From a virus: a stretch of 41,691 nt of DNA. The position numbers were made by a program, and so were the translations under genes. Under the pieces are notes generated by a model that searched no databases, was not told the origin of the DNA, and saw nothing but the letters and a program-made list of their open reading frames with translations. Positions 26,879-35,759 of this stretch are shown here, in pieces (within the stretch, counting starts at the first letter, position 1; the number at the start of each line of letters is the position of its first letter). The stretch covers positions 1-41,691 of the IMG/VR virus record IMGVR_UViG_3300037200_000368; one strand, written 5' to 3'.

Positions 26879-28520
26879 AGTTCTCAAAAGCTATCTAGTC
26901 TCGCTCGGCTTCCAAGTCAACAATCCAGAGCTGCGGAAGTTCGAGATGGGCTTGAAGGACGCGAGCGCGGCCGTTGAACGAAACACGGGCGGCGTCATAC
27001 GCGATCTGTTGAAGTGGCAGCTCGCCGCAACGGGCGCGCTAGTGGGCGTCTCGACTGCCGTGATTGGGATGGCTGAACAAGTCGCCGACGCCGATCAGAA
27101 GTATCGGCTGCTCGGGCTTCATATGTTCATGAACACCGCCCAGGCGCGTAAGCTCTCGATGAGTCTTGACGCGCTCGGCGTGTCAATGGAAGACGCGATC
27201 TGGGACCCCGAGATACGAGCCCGCATGATCGAGATGGGCGTACTTCAGGACAAATTGACCGCGCAACTGGGCGTCAATTTCGAAGCGAACATGCGCCGCG
27301 TGCGCGACCTCAAGACGGAGTTCGCCAAACTGCGGATGGAGTTCGAGTATGTCTCGATGGCCTTCGTCTCGAATCTCGTCGAGAATCTCGGTCCGCAAAT
27401 CGATTGGATCATCGCGAAGTTTCACGAGTGGGGCGACTACATCATTCAGCACATCCCCGAGTGGTCTGACTCGTTTTCCGAGAACATCGTTCCGGTGCTC
27501 AAGACGACTTGGGAAGTCGTGAAAGACCTGGGCATGGAACTCGGCGGCCTGCTCGTAGACTTCACCAATTTGATCGGCATACTAACCGGCGATCAATCCA
27601 TCGAAGGTACCGAGCTCAGCTTTCACAAATTGGCGGGGGCGATTCAGCATGTCGTTCACGTCCTCGGCGGTATGTTGATCACGCTTTCGCACGCCGCGCG
27701 TATCGTCTTAGATCTGGCGGGCGCGGTCCTCGCTTTACTCACGCTGCATCCCGGCGACGCTTTGATGTTCGCCAAGAGCGCTTTTTCCTTGCTCGGTCCA
27801 GACGCGGGTGGGCTCCTCGGCGCGGCCTTAGGAACGATGATCGCGCCCGGTATCGGTACTGGGATCGGGGCGGCGATTGGCGCGGGCCTGGGCGGGGGAG
27901 CCAAGCTCTATAACGACTCGCAAAAGCCCGGCGACGACGCAACGGCCGGGCCTTCCGCGCCTTCGTCGGACGTAGCGAAGCGCGCGCGCGAGCTGGCTAT
28001 CAAGGCCGGCGCTCAGCTCGGAGTAGATCCAAAACTCATCTACGAGCAATGGCAGCACGAAACGAACGGCTTCAATAGCTCCGTGATGAGCAAGTACAAC
28101 AACATGGGCGGGGTCAAGAATGCCGGCGGCAATGGCTATCGCTCGTTCGCTTCGCTCGACGACTTCTCCGCCTACTACACGTCGATGATGCAACGCAACT
28201 TCTCAGGCGTGCGCGGGGCGAAGACGGAAGAGGAATGGGTCAAGGGTCTACAAAATGGAAGACTCGGCGGCTACTTCGAAGACGATCCGCAGAAATATCT
28301 ACAAGGTATGAAGCGCTGGGGAGCCCAGGACGGCGGGCTCTTCGATTCAAACGGGGGCGGTTCGAACGTCACTATCGGCAGTGTGAGCGTCAGCATCATG
28401 CAGCCGAACGCCACGCCTGAACAGATTCAGCAGCACGTCACGAAGGGCATAGCCGACTACGCGAAAGCTCAACGTCAGACGACGCAACGCAATATCGCGC
28501 AGTTGGGGTACGTAGGATGA
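26868..28520 (+). CDS. Tail tape measure protein with C-terminal glucosaminidase-like domain
   Basis: This 550-aa protein is short for a tape measure. It starts with a helical region (LEVLKSYLVSLGFQVNNPELRKFEMGLKDASAAVERN), hydrophobic segments (LLKWQLAATGALVGVSTAVIGMAEQV), long helices, further hydrophobic helices (about 250-300) and a Gly-rich region (GLLGAALGTMIAPGIGTGIGAAIGAGLGGG). Residues about 372-485 form a muralytic domain: KLIYEQWQHETNGFNSSVMSKYNNMGGVKN, with E398 as probable catalytic acid, then YRSFASLDDFSAYYTSMMQRNF. That resembles phage/bacterial glucosaminidases (LYZ2-type). It sets tail length and opens peptidoglycan at infection. The stop overlaps the next ATG. Confidence 0.87.
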   Translation: MDLEVLKSYLVSLGFQVNNPELRKFEMGLKDASAAVERNTGGVIRDLLKWQLAATGALVGVSTAVIGMAEQVADADQKYRLLGLHMFMNTAQARKLSMSLDALGVSMEDAIWDPEIRARMIEMGVLQDKLTAQLGVNFEANMRRVRDLKTEFAKLRMEFEYVSMAFVSNLVENLGPQIDWIIAKFHEWGDYIIQHIPEWSDSFSENIVPVLKTTWEVVKDLGMELGGLLVDFTNLIGILTGDQSIEGTELSFHKLAGAIQHVVHVLGGMLITLSHAARIVLDLAGAVLALLTLHPGDALMFAKSAFSLLGPDAGGLLGAALGTMIAPGIGTGIGAAIGAGLGGGAKLYNDSQKPGDDATAGPSAPSSDVAKRARELAIKAGAQLGVDPKLIYEQWQHETNGFNSSVMSKYNNMGGVKNAGGNGYRSFASLDDFSAYYTSMMQRNFSGVRGAKTEEEWVKGLQNGRLGGYFEDDPQKYLQGMKRWGAQDGGLFDSNGGGSNVTIGSVSVSIMQPNATPEQIQQHVTKGIADYAKAQRQTTQRNIAQLGYVG

Positions 28521-29422
28521 ACGGCGTTTACTTCGCCCTCAGCGACTTACAGATTCTCGTCGCGCCGATGATCGCGGCGGCCGAGCTAGGCCCGCTTTCG
28601 ACGCCCGGTCCGTGGTCCCCTCCCGAATGGAGACAGATTCCCTCGCCCGCGACGATTGTCGTTCCCGCGAGCGTCTCGCAAGTCCAAAGTAAAGTGACGG
28701 ACGGCACCGGGAATACCCTATCGGGCAATTCGCTACAGAGCCAAGCGCAAGGCTCAGCGACAAATTCGACGACGGGCTCAGTCACTATCTACGCGTTCGA
28801 TTGCGTTCAGCGGATCGAACACGTACGCGAGCTGGTGACGACGCGCCATCCCATTCAAACCAGCGCGTCTTCGCCCGTCTCCTCGATCAGTGACCACGCG
28901 TATCAACAGATCCCGCGCATCACTCTCGAAATTGGGGTAAGCGACGCAATGGCGAGCTACTACGCGAACACTTGGACGGGCGCGCGCTCGAAGAGCATCT
29001 CAGCCTATGAGACGCTGATCGATCTTCTCGAACAGCGCACGCTTGTAACGCTGACAACGCGTCTTGCGACTTATTCGAACGTCATCGTCAAATCTGTGAA
29101 TGCGCCCGACGACGTGAAGACGCTTCATGGCTTGCGCGCGACTATCGTCTTCGAGCAGATGTTCCTCGCGAGCGCGACGGCGGTCGGCTCGACCTTCATT
29201 GCTTCGAGCGATGACAGCAACAGCGCTACAGCGGTATCGGCTCGGCCGAACGCGACGGACTCGACGCCGAGCGGGGCTGTGCAATCCGTTACGCCCTCGG
29301 CGGCACTGACTCAGCAGAATAACATCACGTCGACGAACTACGCGACGCTACCGAGTTTCCCGTCCGTACCTGGGGCGGGAAACTGGTCGAGCTCGAACGT
29401 CGGCCAGCTCGGACAGCTCTAA
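28517..29422 (+). CDS. Dit-like baseplate/tail protein
   Basis: This 301-aa protein has a long flexible N-terminus. A core of about residues 85-230 follows, with IYAFDCVQRIEHVRELVTTRHPIQTSASSPVSSISDHAYQQIPRITLEIGVSDAMASYYANTWTGARSKSISAYETLIDLLEQRTLVTLTTRLATYSNVIVKSVNAPDDVKTLHGLRATIVFEQMFLA in order. That matches the N-terminal domain of Dit-like distal tail proteins of simple myoviruses. The C-terminus is Ser/Thr/Asn-rich and probably disordered. It forms a ring at the tube tip. It starts in the tape measure stop (ATGA). Confidence 0.82.
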   Translation: MNGVYFALSDLQILVAPMIAAAELGPLSTPGPWSPPEWRQIPSPATIVVPASVSQVQSKVTDGTGNTLSGNSLQSQAQGSATNSTTGSVTIYAFDCVQRIEHVRELVTTRHPIQTSASSPVSSISDHAYQQIPRITLEIGVSDAMASYYANTWTGARSKSISAYETLIDLLEQRTLVTLTTRLATYSNVIVKSVNAPDDVKTLHGLRATIVFEQMFLASATAVGSTFIASSDDSNSATAVSARPNATDSTPSGAVQSVTPSAALTQQNNITSTNYATLPSFPSVPGAGNWSSSNVGQLGQL

Positions 29423-29423
29423 A

Positions 29424-29789
29424 ATGCCAGCGCAAATCGTTCCTCTTACGAACCAGCCGAACCAAGGTCTTGTCGTCGCGCTCGCTATCGACGCGGGAAC
29501 GACGACGCTGCAGCTCGACATAAGCTACTCCGAGATCGCTCAGTACTGGCTGATGGCGATCAGTGACAGGAACGGGAACTTGCTCGTCGACTCCATTCCC
29601 ATGTTGACGGGTTACTATCCGGCGGCGAATCTGCTCTGCCAGTTCGTGTACTTGGGGATCGGCTCGGCCTACATTCTGAATGCGTCGGGCGTCGCGATGG
29701 ACTACCCGAACTCGACAAATCTTGGGACTGACTTTCTCCTGCTATGGGATGACACCCCCGGCTACGTCTCCCTGGCGGCTGCGGCGTGA
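29424..29789 (+). CDS. Baseplate plug protein (cyanophage Pam3 gp18-like)
   Basis: This 121-aa protein matches the Pam3 plug-type domain: QIVPLTNQPNQGLVVALAIDAGTTTLQLDISYSEIAQYWLMAISDRNGNLLVDSIPMLTGYYPAANLLCQFVYLGIGSAYILN, then TDFLLLWDDTPG. The 'iPLtn.PnQ...v.L.ig...l.L.i.Y......W.m.i.D..gn.l...ip...G' pattern is characteristic. It seals the baseplate hub before contraction. The end overlaps the GTG of the hub gene (GTGA). Confidence 0.82.
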   Translation: MPAQIVPLTNQPNQGLVVALAIDAGTTTLQLDISYSEIAQYWLMAISDRNGNLLVDSIPMLTGYYPAANLLCQFVYLGIGSAYILNASGVAMDYPNSTNLGTDFLLLWDDTPGYVSLAAAA

Positions 29790-30742
29790 GCGCGACGGTC
29801 CCTTACTTCGGCAAGGCTTGGAAGCTCACAGTCACCCCGCAAGCGACGGGCGAAGAGTGGACCGTCTCAGCGTCGCAATGGGAGCCCGAAGCCTTACGCT
29901 GTACGTTTCGCATCGAGCAGCTTCCCCTCGCGCGCTGGTGGACCGCCGATATCGTCATCACAAACTTTCTGCCAGCGCTGGCGCCGACGATCAAAGCGGG
30001 CGACGCCGTAAGCGTCACTGCGGGTTATCAGAACCCCGGCTCGGGCGTGATCTTTCAAGGCGTAGTCTTTCAGCCGCTCTGGGAGCGCGCCAATGAGACT
30101 GACTACACGCTGACGCTTCATTGTCTCGTCGGACTCTGGGATCAGAACGGACCGACTGTCTCGACCGTCATTCCCGCGAATCTGAGCCCGGCGAACGCCG
30201 TCGCGCTCGTCGCCCAGGCGGGCGGCGTTCCGATTGACTATATCGATCCTAGCTTAGCGAGCGCGCCAGCCAATCCGCGCGGGACTTCATTCGCTGGACC
30301 CGCGTCGCTCTACTTCGCGCAGACCGCCGCCACGAACGCTATGAATTTCTGGATGAGTTGGAAGGGCGTCGTCATTCGTTCGCTCGCCCCGCAGGGCTCG
30401 ACGCCCGATGTCATCTACGCACCGCCGTATGCGCCCGCGACGGCGGCTTCAGGCGCGACGAAGTACACCTTGATCGGCACACCCGAACAAGTCGAAGACG
30501 GGCTCATGTTTCGCGTCCTACTCGACTATGGAGCTTCGCTCGGCCAGCTCGTGCAAATCTCGTCGGCCGTTTTTAAGAAACTCGCGCTCTATCCAGGTCA
30601 AAAGGTGTTCATCGATCCAGACGGCATCTATGTCGTCGTCGGGATCACGCATCGCGGCGATACGCGCGGCAATGAATGGTACACGGAGATTCACGGCGCG
30701 ACGCGCGCGCTCGCCAAGATGAACGCGGTTATGGCTTTCTAA
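29786..30742 (+). CDS. Baseplate hub protein (gp27/gp44-like)
   Basis: This 318-aa protein begins with a GTG overlapping the preceding stop. Early strands (WKLTVTPQATGEEWTVSASQWEPEALRCTFRIEQLPLARWWTADIVITNF) are followed by AGDAVSVTAGYQNPGSGVIFQGVVFQPLWERANETDYTLTLHC, the typical 'G..v.v.aGY......iF.G.i......r.n...' of hub proteins. The end VFKKLALYPGQKVFIDPDGIYVVVGITHRGDTRGNEWYTEIHG is also typical. The trimer links tube and spike. Confidence 0.83.
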   Translation: MSATVPYFGKAWKLTVTPQATGEEWTVSASQWEPEALRCTFRIEQLPLARWWTADIVITNFLPALAPTIKAGDAVSVTAGYQNPGSGVIFQGVVFQPLWERANETDYTLTLHCLVGLWDQNGPTVSTVIPANLSPANAVALVAQAGGVPIDYIDPSLASAPANPRGTSFAGPASLYFAQTAATNAMNFWMSWKGVVIRSLAPQGSTPDVIYAPPYAPATAASGATKYTLIGTPEQVEDGLMFRVLLDYGASLGQLVQISSAVFKKLALYPGQKVFIDPDGIYVVVGITHRGDTRGNEWYTEIHGATRALAKMNAVMAF

Positions 30743-30743
30743 C

Positions 30744-31403
30744 ATGGACACCCCGTCTTATACCCCGTCGCTGCAAACCCGTCTGGGCGATTCGTTCTCG
30801 CAGTGGACCGCCGCCTTTCGCGCTTTCGCGCGCGGCCTCCGCGTTGCTATGCCAGGCGTGATTCAGAGCTTCAACGCGACGCAGCAAACCGCTATCGTGC
30901 AACTCGCGCTGACCGATCAGGTTCTTCAAGCGGGCGCGCTCGTGACCATCACGCTTCCCGAGCTCGTCGACGTGCCAGTAGTGCTACCGCGCGGCGGCGG
31001 CTTCACTTTGACGATGCCTCTTTCACTGGGGGATGAGTGTCTCGTCGTCTTCGGCGATATGGACATCGGCGCGTGGTGGCAATCGGGCGGGGTCGGAAAT
31101 AACCAGATTCATTTACGGCGGCACTCGCTCGCCGATGGGTTTTGCATTCCGGGACCGTGGAGTCAGCCGCGCGTACTTTCAAATTACTCGACGAGCTCGG
31201 CGCAGCTTCGCAGTGAAGACGGGACCGTCGTCGTCGACGTCGCCGGCAGCCAGATTACGCTCACCGCGCCGACTGTCACTGTCGCCGGCAGCTCGGCGGT
31301 GAACATCACGGGCGGTCACTGTTCTATTGACGGCAGAACTTTCCTCACGCATACGCACTCAGGCGTGTCGAGCGGCAGCGGCGATAGCGGTCCCGTCGTT
31401 TAG
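30744..31403 (+). CDS. Baseplate spike protein (Gp138 N-terminal domain)
   Basis: This 219-aa protein has an OB-fold Gp138_N domain: ALRVAMPGVIQSFNATQQTAIVQLAL, then LVDVPVVLPRGGGFTLTMPLSLGDECLVVFGDMDIGAWWQSGG and HSLADGFCIPGPW (about 30-145). A short beta-helical needle (TVVVDVAGSQITLTAPTVTVAGSSAVNITGG) follows. The tip is FLTHTHSGVSSGSGDSGPVV, with the HTH of 'HTHSG' as the likely iron-binding site of spike tips. It pierces the outer membrane when the sheath contracts. Confidence 0.9.
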   Translation: MDTPSYTPSLQTRLGDSFSQWTAAFRAFARGLRVAMPGVIQSFNATQQTAIVQLALTDQVLQAGALVTITLPELVDVPVVLPRGGGFTLTMPLSLGDECLVVFGDMDIGAWWQSGGVGNNQIHLRRHSLADGFCIPGPWSQPRVLSNYSTSSAQLRSEDGTVVVDVAGSQITLTAPTVTVAGSSAVNITGGHCSIDGRTFLTHTHSGVSSGSGDSGPVV

Positions 31404-31409
31404 GAACTT

Positions 31410-31805
31410 ATGGCAACCATCACAGTACGCGCGCTGAGTGCGACGGGCGATCCGCTCTACGGCAATAGCCAGGGAAACTTTCTCACTGACATCGACGCCG
31501 TAGCGCAGATCATCGGCACCCGGTTGAAGCTGCTGCAAGGCGAGTGGTGGGAAAACGTCAACGCCGGCACGCCGCTCTTTCAATCGATCTTGGGCGTCAG
31601 TGGCGCGGGCGGTCAGCCCGACACCGTGGCGCTCTTGCTGAAGCAAAGAATTCTCGGCGCTCCCTATGTGCTGAGCGTCTCGAATCTGACGACGAGCTAC
31701 AACTCGACGACGCGCGCCTTCTCCTTTTCCTGCCAGGTGCAGACGCAGTTTGGAACTCTCACAGTGACGAACCAACCGACGCCGCCGAGCGCGGCTTTGT
31801 CTTAA
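31410..31805 (+). CDS. Baseplate wedge protein, gp25-like
   Basis: This 131-aa protein shows the gp25-like wedge pattern: FLTDIDAVAQIIGTRLKLLQGEWWENVNAGTPLFQSILGV, where the 'd...V.Q.i..rL....gEww.d...G.P' residues include the EPR-like core position. DTVALLLKQRILGAPYVLSVSNLTTSYNSTTRAFSFSCQVQTQFGTLTV follows. It links the sheath to the baseplate wedges. Six bases separate it from the spike gene. Confidence 0.82.
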   Translation: MATITVRALSATGDPLYGNSQGNFLTDIDAVAQIIGTRLKLLQGEWWENVNAGTPLFQSILGVSGAGGQPDTVALLLKQRILGAPYVLSVSNLTTSYNSTTRAFSFSCQVQTQFGTLTVTNQPTPPSAALS

Positions 31806-31820
31806 CGCGAAAGAACACTC

Positions 31821-33197
31821 ATGAGCTACTCACCCCCGTCTCTTGGCCCGGCTGGTCTGACCGTTCCGCAATACAACGACATCCTCGCCGATCTGATCGC
31901 GCAGTATCAAACCGCCTACGGTCAGAACGCGTATCTGGGCGTCGACACCGCCGACTATCAGTGGATCTCGGCCGTCTCCGCCAAATGCGCGGACACGATG
32001 TCTTGCTGCCAGCTCGCCTATAACGGGCGCTCGCCGGGGACGGCGATTGGCGCGGCGCTCGACAATATCGCCAAGGTGAACGGTATCGCGCGTAAGGCTC
32101 CCATCGCTTCGACGGCTGTCGTTACGCTGGTTGGCACTCCGAACGCCGTCATCAATAACGGCGTGATTCAGGACGCGAATAGCTATCTCTGGAACCTTCC
32201 CGCGCAAGTCACCATCGCCTCGGGTGGAACGATCAGCGTTACGGCGACGTGTCAAACGCTGGGTGCGATTCCTGCGAACGCGAACACGATCACGGTGATC
32301 GCGACGCCGACGAGCGGCTGGACAAGCGTCACGAATCCCGCCCCCGCGGTCAACGGCGAGCCGGTCGAGCTTGACTCACAATTTCGCGCGCGCCAGGCGC
32401 TTTCCGTCGCACTGCCCAGCCTTACGATGCGCGCCACAGTCACCGCCGCTATCGCCGCGACTGCGGGCGTTACGCGCTACAACATCCTCGAAAACTATTT
32501 TGGCTTCACCGCCTCCTTTGGAACCTGCAACACGTCGGGAACGGCGCTCACCATCGTTAGCGGTTATCCGCTCGACGCGACCGATGTCGGCCAGGCCATC
32601 GAAATCGGAGCGACGAGCTACACCATCGCGACCGTTACGAGTGGTACGGCTGGGACGCTCACGACCTCTGCGGGAACGCAGACGGGCGCTTCTTTCTACA
32701 TAGGGGATGGGATCAATCTAGGACCGCAGCATTCTCTTACGTGCGTCGTAGAGGGTGGGACAAATGCGGCCGTCGCGCAAACGATCTATGGCGCGCGCGG
32801 CATCGGCTGTTACACCAACGGAACGACGAGCGTCACTGTCACCGACCCTTATACAGCGGTCACAATGCCGATCCGCTTCAGCTTGCCTTCGTACGTTCAG
32901 CCCTACGTCAGTCTCTCGATTCACTCGCTCGCGAACTATACGACCTCGACGACGACGGCGATTCAGACGGCCATCGTGAACTATCTCAACTCGCTGCAAA
33001 TCGGCGAGACTATCGTTCTGAGCGAGCTCTACGGCGCCGCTCTCACCGTTCGGCCGAATCCCGACGCGCCGATGTTCTCGATCCGCGCGCTCACGCTCGG
33101 CACCACGGCCTCTCCCACGGGAACGAGCGATCTGGCGATGACCTACAACCAGGTCTCGCAAGGCGTCTCGGCGAACGTCGTCATCACGCTGGTTTAA
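31821..33197 (+). CDS. Baseplate J-like protein with an inserted beta domain
   Basis: This 458-aa protein has the baseplate_J order: LTVPQYNDILADLIAQYQTAYG, LDNIAKVNGIARKAPIASTAVVTLVG, VNGEPVELDSQFRARQALSVALPSLTMRATVTAAIAATAGVTRYNILENYF, then GPQHSLTCVVEGGTNAAVAQTIYGARGIGCYTNG and FSLPSYVQPYVSLSIHSL. Between ENYFGFTASFG and GINLGPQHSL there is an extra Thr/Gly/Ser-rich stretch of about 60 residues (about 233-293), not present in the short J proteins I know. It forms the wedges of the baseplate. Confidence 0.9.
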   Translation: MSYSPPSLGPAGLTVPQYNDILADLIAQYQTAYGQNAYLGVDTADYQWISAVSAKCADTMSCCQLAYNGRSPGTAIGAALDNIAKVNGIARKAPIASTAVVTLVGTPNAVINNGVIQDANSYLWNLPAQVTIASGGTISVTATCQTLGAIPANANTITVIATPTSGWTSVTNPAPAVNGEPVELDSQFRARQALSVALPSLTMRATVTAAIAATAGVTRYNILENYFGFTASFGTCNTSGTALTIVSGYPLDATDVGQAIEIGATSYTIATVTSGTAGTLTTSAGTQTGASFYIGDGINLGPQHSLTCVVEGGTNAAVAQTIYGARGIGCYTNGTTSVTVTDPYTAVTMPIRFSLPSYVQPYVSLSIHSLANYTTSTTTAIQTAIVNYLNSLQIGETIVLSELYGAALTVRPNPDAPMFSIRALTLGTTASPTGTSDLAMTYNQVSQGVSANVVITLV

Positions 33198-33201
33198 CCA
33201 A

Positions 33202-33843
33202 ATGAGCTCTACACCTCAGAGTTTCGGCTTCGGCACAGATGGCTTCGGCTATGGCGGCTTTGGTATGGAGTGGGGCCAAGGCCCGATTCCGTTTTACTAC
33301 CTGTCGCTGCTGACGTCTCAGTACCAAAGCTCGTCGCCGAACTTTCTTTCCTGGCTGACTGCCCCGCTTCTCATCATGGACGGGGTAACGCAGTGCCTCG
33401 CCAATTTCGACGCGGCTTTCGATCTCGACATCGCGGTCGGTCCGCAGCTCGACGTTCTTGGCCAGCTCATCGGCCAATCGCGGACCGTGGGATTTCAACC
33501 GAGCGATAGCGTCTCGCCGACTCTCACCGATCCGACTTACCTTCTCCTTCTCAGAGCACGCGTCGCGCAGAATTCCTGGGACGGCACCATTGACTCACTG
33601 CAAGGGATCTGGCAGACGCTCTTTCCCGGCGGCACGATTGCGATTGAAGACTCGCAGAACATGACGGCGACGATCCTTCTGACGGGCGCGTTTAGCAGCA
33701 TTCTTCAGGACCTCATCACCAACGGCTATATCGTTCCGAGACCAGCGGGCGTTCAGTACACCTACAACTTCAGCACTCTTCCCGCGTTCGGCTTCGACGT
33801 CTCGAACGCCTACATCGCAGGCTTCGACGTCGGTCATTTCTAA
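33202..33843 (+). CDS. DUF2612 baseplate/tail-fibre connector protein
   Basis: This 213-aa protein carries the DUF2612 pattern: YYLSLLTSQYQSSSPNFLSWLTAPLLIMDGVTQCLANFDAAFDLDIAVGPQLDVLGQLIGQSRTVGF (about 30-98), then LLLLRARVAQNSWDGTIDSLQGIWQTLFPGGTIAIEDSQNMT. A Gly/Phe-rich start (FGFGTDGFGYGGFGMEWG) and a similar C-terminal 'FGFDVSNAYIAGFDVGHF' end the protein. It connects the baseplate to the tail fibres, like P2 gpI/YmfQ. Its stop overlaps the antisense endonuclease by four bases. Confidence 0.88.
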   Translation: MSSTPQSFGFGTDGFGYGGFGMEWGQGPIPFYYLSLLTSQYQSSSPNFLSWLTAPLLIMDGVTQCLANFDAAFDLDIAVGPQLDVLGQLIGQSRTVGFQPSDSVSPTLTDPTYLLLLRARVAQNSWDGTIDSLQGIWQTLFPGGTIAIEDSQNMTATILLTGAFSSILQDLITNGYIVPRPAGVQYTYNFSTLPAFGFDVSNAYIAGFDVGHF

Positions 33844-34499
33844 GCGCGTGCCGCCCAGTATTCTATGAGAGCTTCGGATTGTTTGCGCTTGGTGGCTTCG
33901 CTCCGAGGGATTCCTGTCCTTCGCCGATTCGCCTCAGCGACCTCCGGAATCTTTCGGCCTTTACTTTTCTCGCCTATTCGACGACGAGTCTCCAGTGAGC
34001 AGGGGCGATTGCGCATCTTTTCTTTGAACGCCTCAGATCGGGACTTGCCGCGTGAACCCGCGCTTATGTTGGCCTTCCACTCGTCAGAGTGTTTTTTGCC
34101 GATCTGAGACACCCGGCGTTTTTCGACCCTTTCACGAGACTGCTTTCGGCCTGTATGAATGCGCGACAAGAGGTCCTTGGTTTCCTGTGAGTGCTTTCCA
34201 TAAGACCCGCCGGGCATTATGTTGTAATTCCGCCGAGACATCGCATCGCAGCTCTGGATGAGCTGAACCTCTAACTGGTCCAGCTCATCTCTTGATCCGG
34301 CTTGCGTCAACTCTTCAATAGAGAAGACGCCGATACCGTACTTTCTGATCGCCGCGTAGAGCTTCCGGCACTTTCCGTCCAGCTTGCTGTGGCAGGCGTG
34401 CTCGGCGAGACGAAAGCCAAGCGTGCGGGTTGTTTGGCCGATGTATATACCGCCCGTCAAGGCGTTGCGCATTCGGTAAACGATCCCGTAAAGCTCCAT
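33840..34499 (-). CDS. GIY-YIG homing endonuclease with NUMOD3-like tail
   Basis: This 219-aa protein shows GIVY (5-8) and YIG (19-21), the GIY-YIG signature, R30, and E77 (LEVQLIQ) as the metal-binding acid, ending the catalytic domain at NIMPGG (about 91-96). The C-terminus has repeated basic units (SQETKDLLSRIHTGRKQS, SQIGKKHSDEWKANIS, GKSRSEAFKEKMRN) of the NUMOD3 DNA-binding type. It is encoded antisense to the late operon between connector and fibre genes, typical of a free-standing homing endonuclease. It would cut related phages lacking the insert and spread itself. Confidence 0.92.
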   Translation of the reverse strand: MELYGIVYRMRNALTGGIYIGQTTRTLGFRLAEHACHSKLDGKCRKLYAAIRKYGIGVFSIEELTQAGSRDELDQLEVQLIQSCDAMSRRNYNIMPGGSYGKHSQETKDLLSRIHTGRKQSRERVEKRRVSQIGKKHSDEWKANISAGSRGKSRSEAFKEKMRNRPCSLETRRRIGEKSKGRKIPEVAEANRRRTGIPRSEATKRKQSEALIEYWAARA

Positions 34500-34606
34500 C
34501 TCTGAACATAGGATGACTCTCGGACATCAATGTTTGCAAGGGTTAGAAGTACCTTGAGAGTCACGGTACTAAGAAGTAAAAGTAAGGCAATAGGAGAACT
34601 CAAAAC
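34500..34606. other. Intergenic region between endonuclease and fibre with inverted repeat
   Basis: TGACTCTC (34514-34521) and GAGAGTCA (34556-34563) form an 8-bp inverted repeat 34 bases apart. The strong AATAGGAG ribosome site serves the fibre gene at 34607. It may mark the insertion junction of the endonuclease or a promoter region for the minus strand. Confidence 0.4.
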
Positions 34607-35758
34607 ATGCCCTCAGGCAGCACCAACATTCAACAGTGGAACCCCACGGCTGCGAATCAAGAAAGCGATACGGCGTACACCGCCGACACGCTTCGCTCGG
34701 GCGGCGCCGTAGACCCGTCGGTGTTTCCTAGCATCACCGCGAACAAGCTCTTCTATCAGCTTTCAACGTTCATCGTCGCCCTAGCGAACGCGCTCGCCGC
34801 GAAGGGCTACGTCGTCAGCGATGCGAACGTGACGACGCTCGCGGGAGTACTCGCGAACATCATCACCCAGACCGATCTCAGCGCGGCGCTCGCGCTCTAT
34901 GCGACGTTAGCAAGTCCCGCCTTAACGGGAGCTCCGACGACGACGACGCTGGCGACGACGGCGCTGGATGCGAACGGCGCTAGCATTCGGATCGAGAACG
35001 GCGGCAACCCCGCCGCGCTGCTACGCAATGACGGCACGTCATTCTCTGTATTGACAACGCCAGCGGGCTCGCCGGGGTACAACACTTTACGCCCGTTCTT
35101 TTTTAATCTGCTGTCGGGCTTGGTCAGCATCGACAATACGGGCGCGGGTATCTCGCTCGGCGGGGCCGCGCCCATCGCCAACGCGGTCACCGTTCCGACT
35201 CCTTCCTCGACTGACAACAGCCTTCGCGCCGCGAACACGAACTGGATTCAAACGCTATTCGCGCCTCTCGCTAACGCGAATCTGACAGGCAGCGTAGTCA
35301 TAGAGGGTGCAAGCCCCACGACGCAAGCCTTCGGAGTAGGAAACGGCTACGCTGATTTTGCGGCCGGCGCGATTGGGAACTTTCGAACCGGAGGCGGCTC
35401 GTCGAGCGATAACAGCACGAACCTACCGAACACAGCCTGGGTGCAAACGAACTTTCCAAACCTGGCGACCGCTTTCTTGAATTCGCTCACCGGGCTTCCC
35501 GGCTATCAAAAGTTTCCGGGTGGCTTGGTTTTGCAATGGGGCGAGACAGCCTGCGCGGGCAGCAGTAGCGGCGACACCGTTACGTACGGAATTAGCTTTC
35601 CGACGACGTGCATGTGCGTGGTGGGCTGCGACGGCGGCGTAAACGCCAACGTCGTCGCGTGCTCGGTCTCGGGCGGGACCAGCTTCAAAGCGTATTGCAA
35701 AGCGAACGGCGGGACGTGGGCGGCAACAGGCGTGCACTGGATCGCCATCGGCTACTAA
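34607..35758 (+). CDS. Tail fibre protein with gp53-like C-terminal domain
   Basis: This 383-aa protein starts IQQWNPTAANQESDTAYTADTLRSGGAVDPSVFPS, the common 'WNP..aNq.sDa.Y..d..R..Ga' baseplate-attachment start. A short helical region and repeated fibre segments (SPALTGAPTTTTLATTALDANGASI) follow. The C-terminus (GYQKFPGGLVLQWGETACAGSSSGDTVTYGISFPTTCMCVVGC ... WIAIGY) resembles the gp53-like receptor-binding domain. It probably recognises the host surface. Three or more cysteines in the tip are unusual. AATAGGAG serves as a good ribosome site. Confidence 0.87.
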   Translation: MPSGSTNIQQWNPTAANQESDTAYTADTLRSGGAVDPSVFPSITANKLFYQLSTFIVALANALAAKGYVVSDANVTTLAGVLANIITQTDLSAALALYATLASPALTGAPTTTTLATTALDANGASIRIENGGNPAALLRNDGTSFSVLTTPAGSPGYNTLRPFFFNLLSGLVSIDNTGAGISLGGAAPIANAVTVPTPSSTDNSLRAANTNWIQTLFAPLANANLTGSVVIEGASPTTQAFGVGNGYADFAAGAIGNFRTGGGSSSDNSTNLPNTAWVQTNFPNLATAFLNSLTGLPGYQKFPGGLVLQWGETACAGSSSGDTVTYGISFPTTCMCVVGCDGGVNANVVACSVSGGTSFKAYCKANGGTWAATGVHWIAIGY

Positions 35759-35759
35759 A

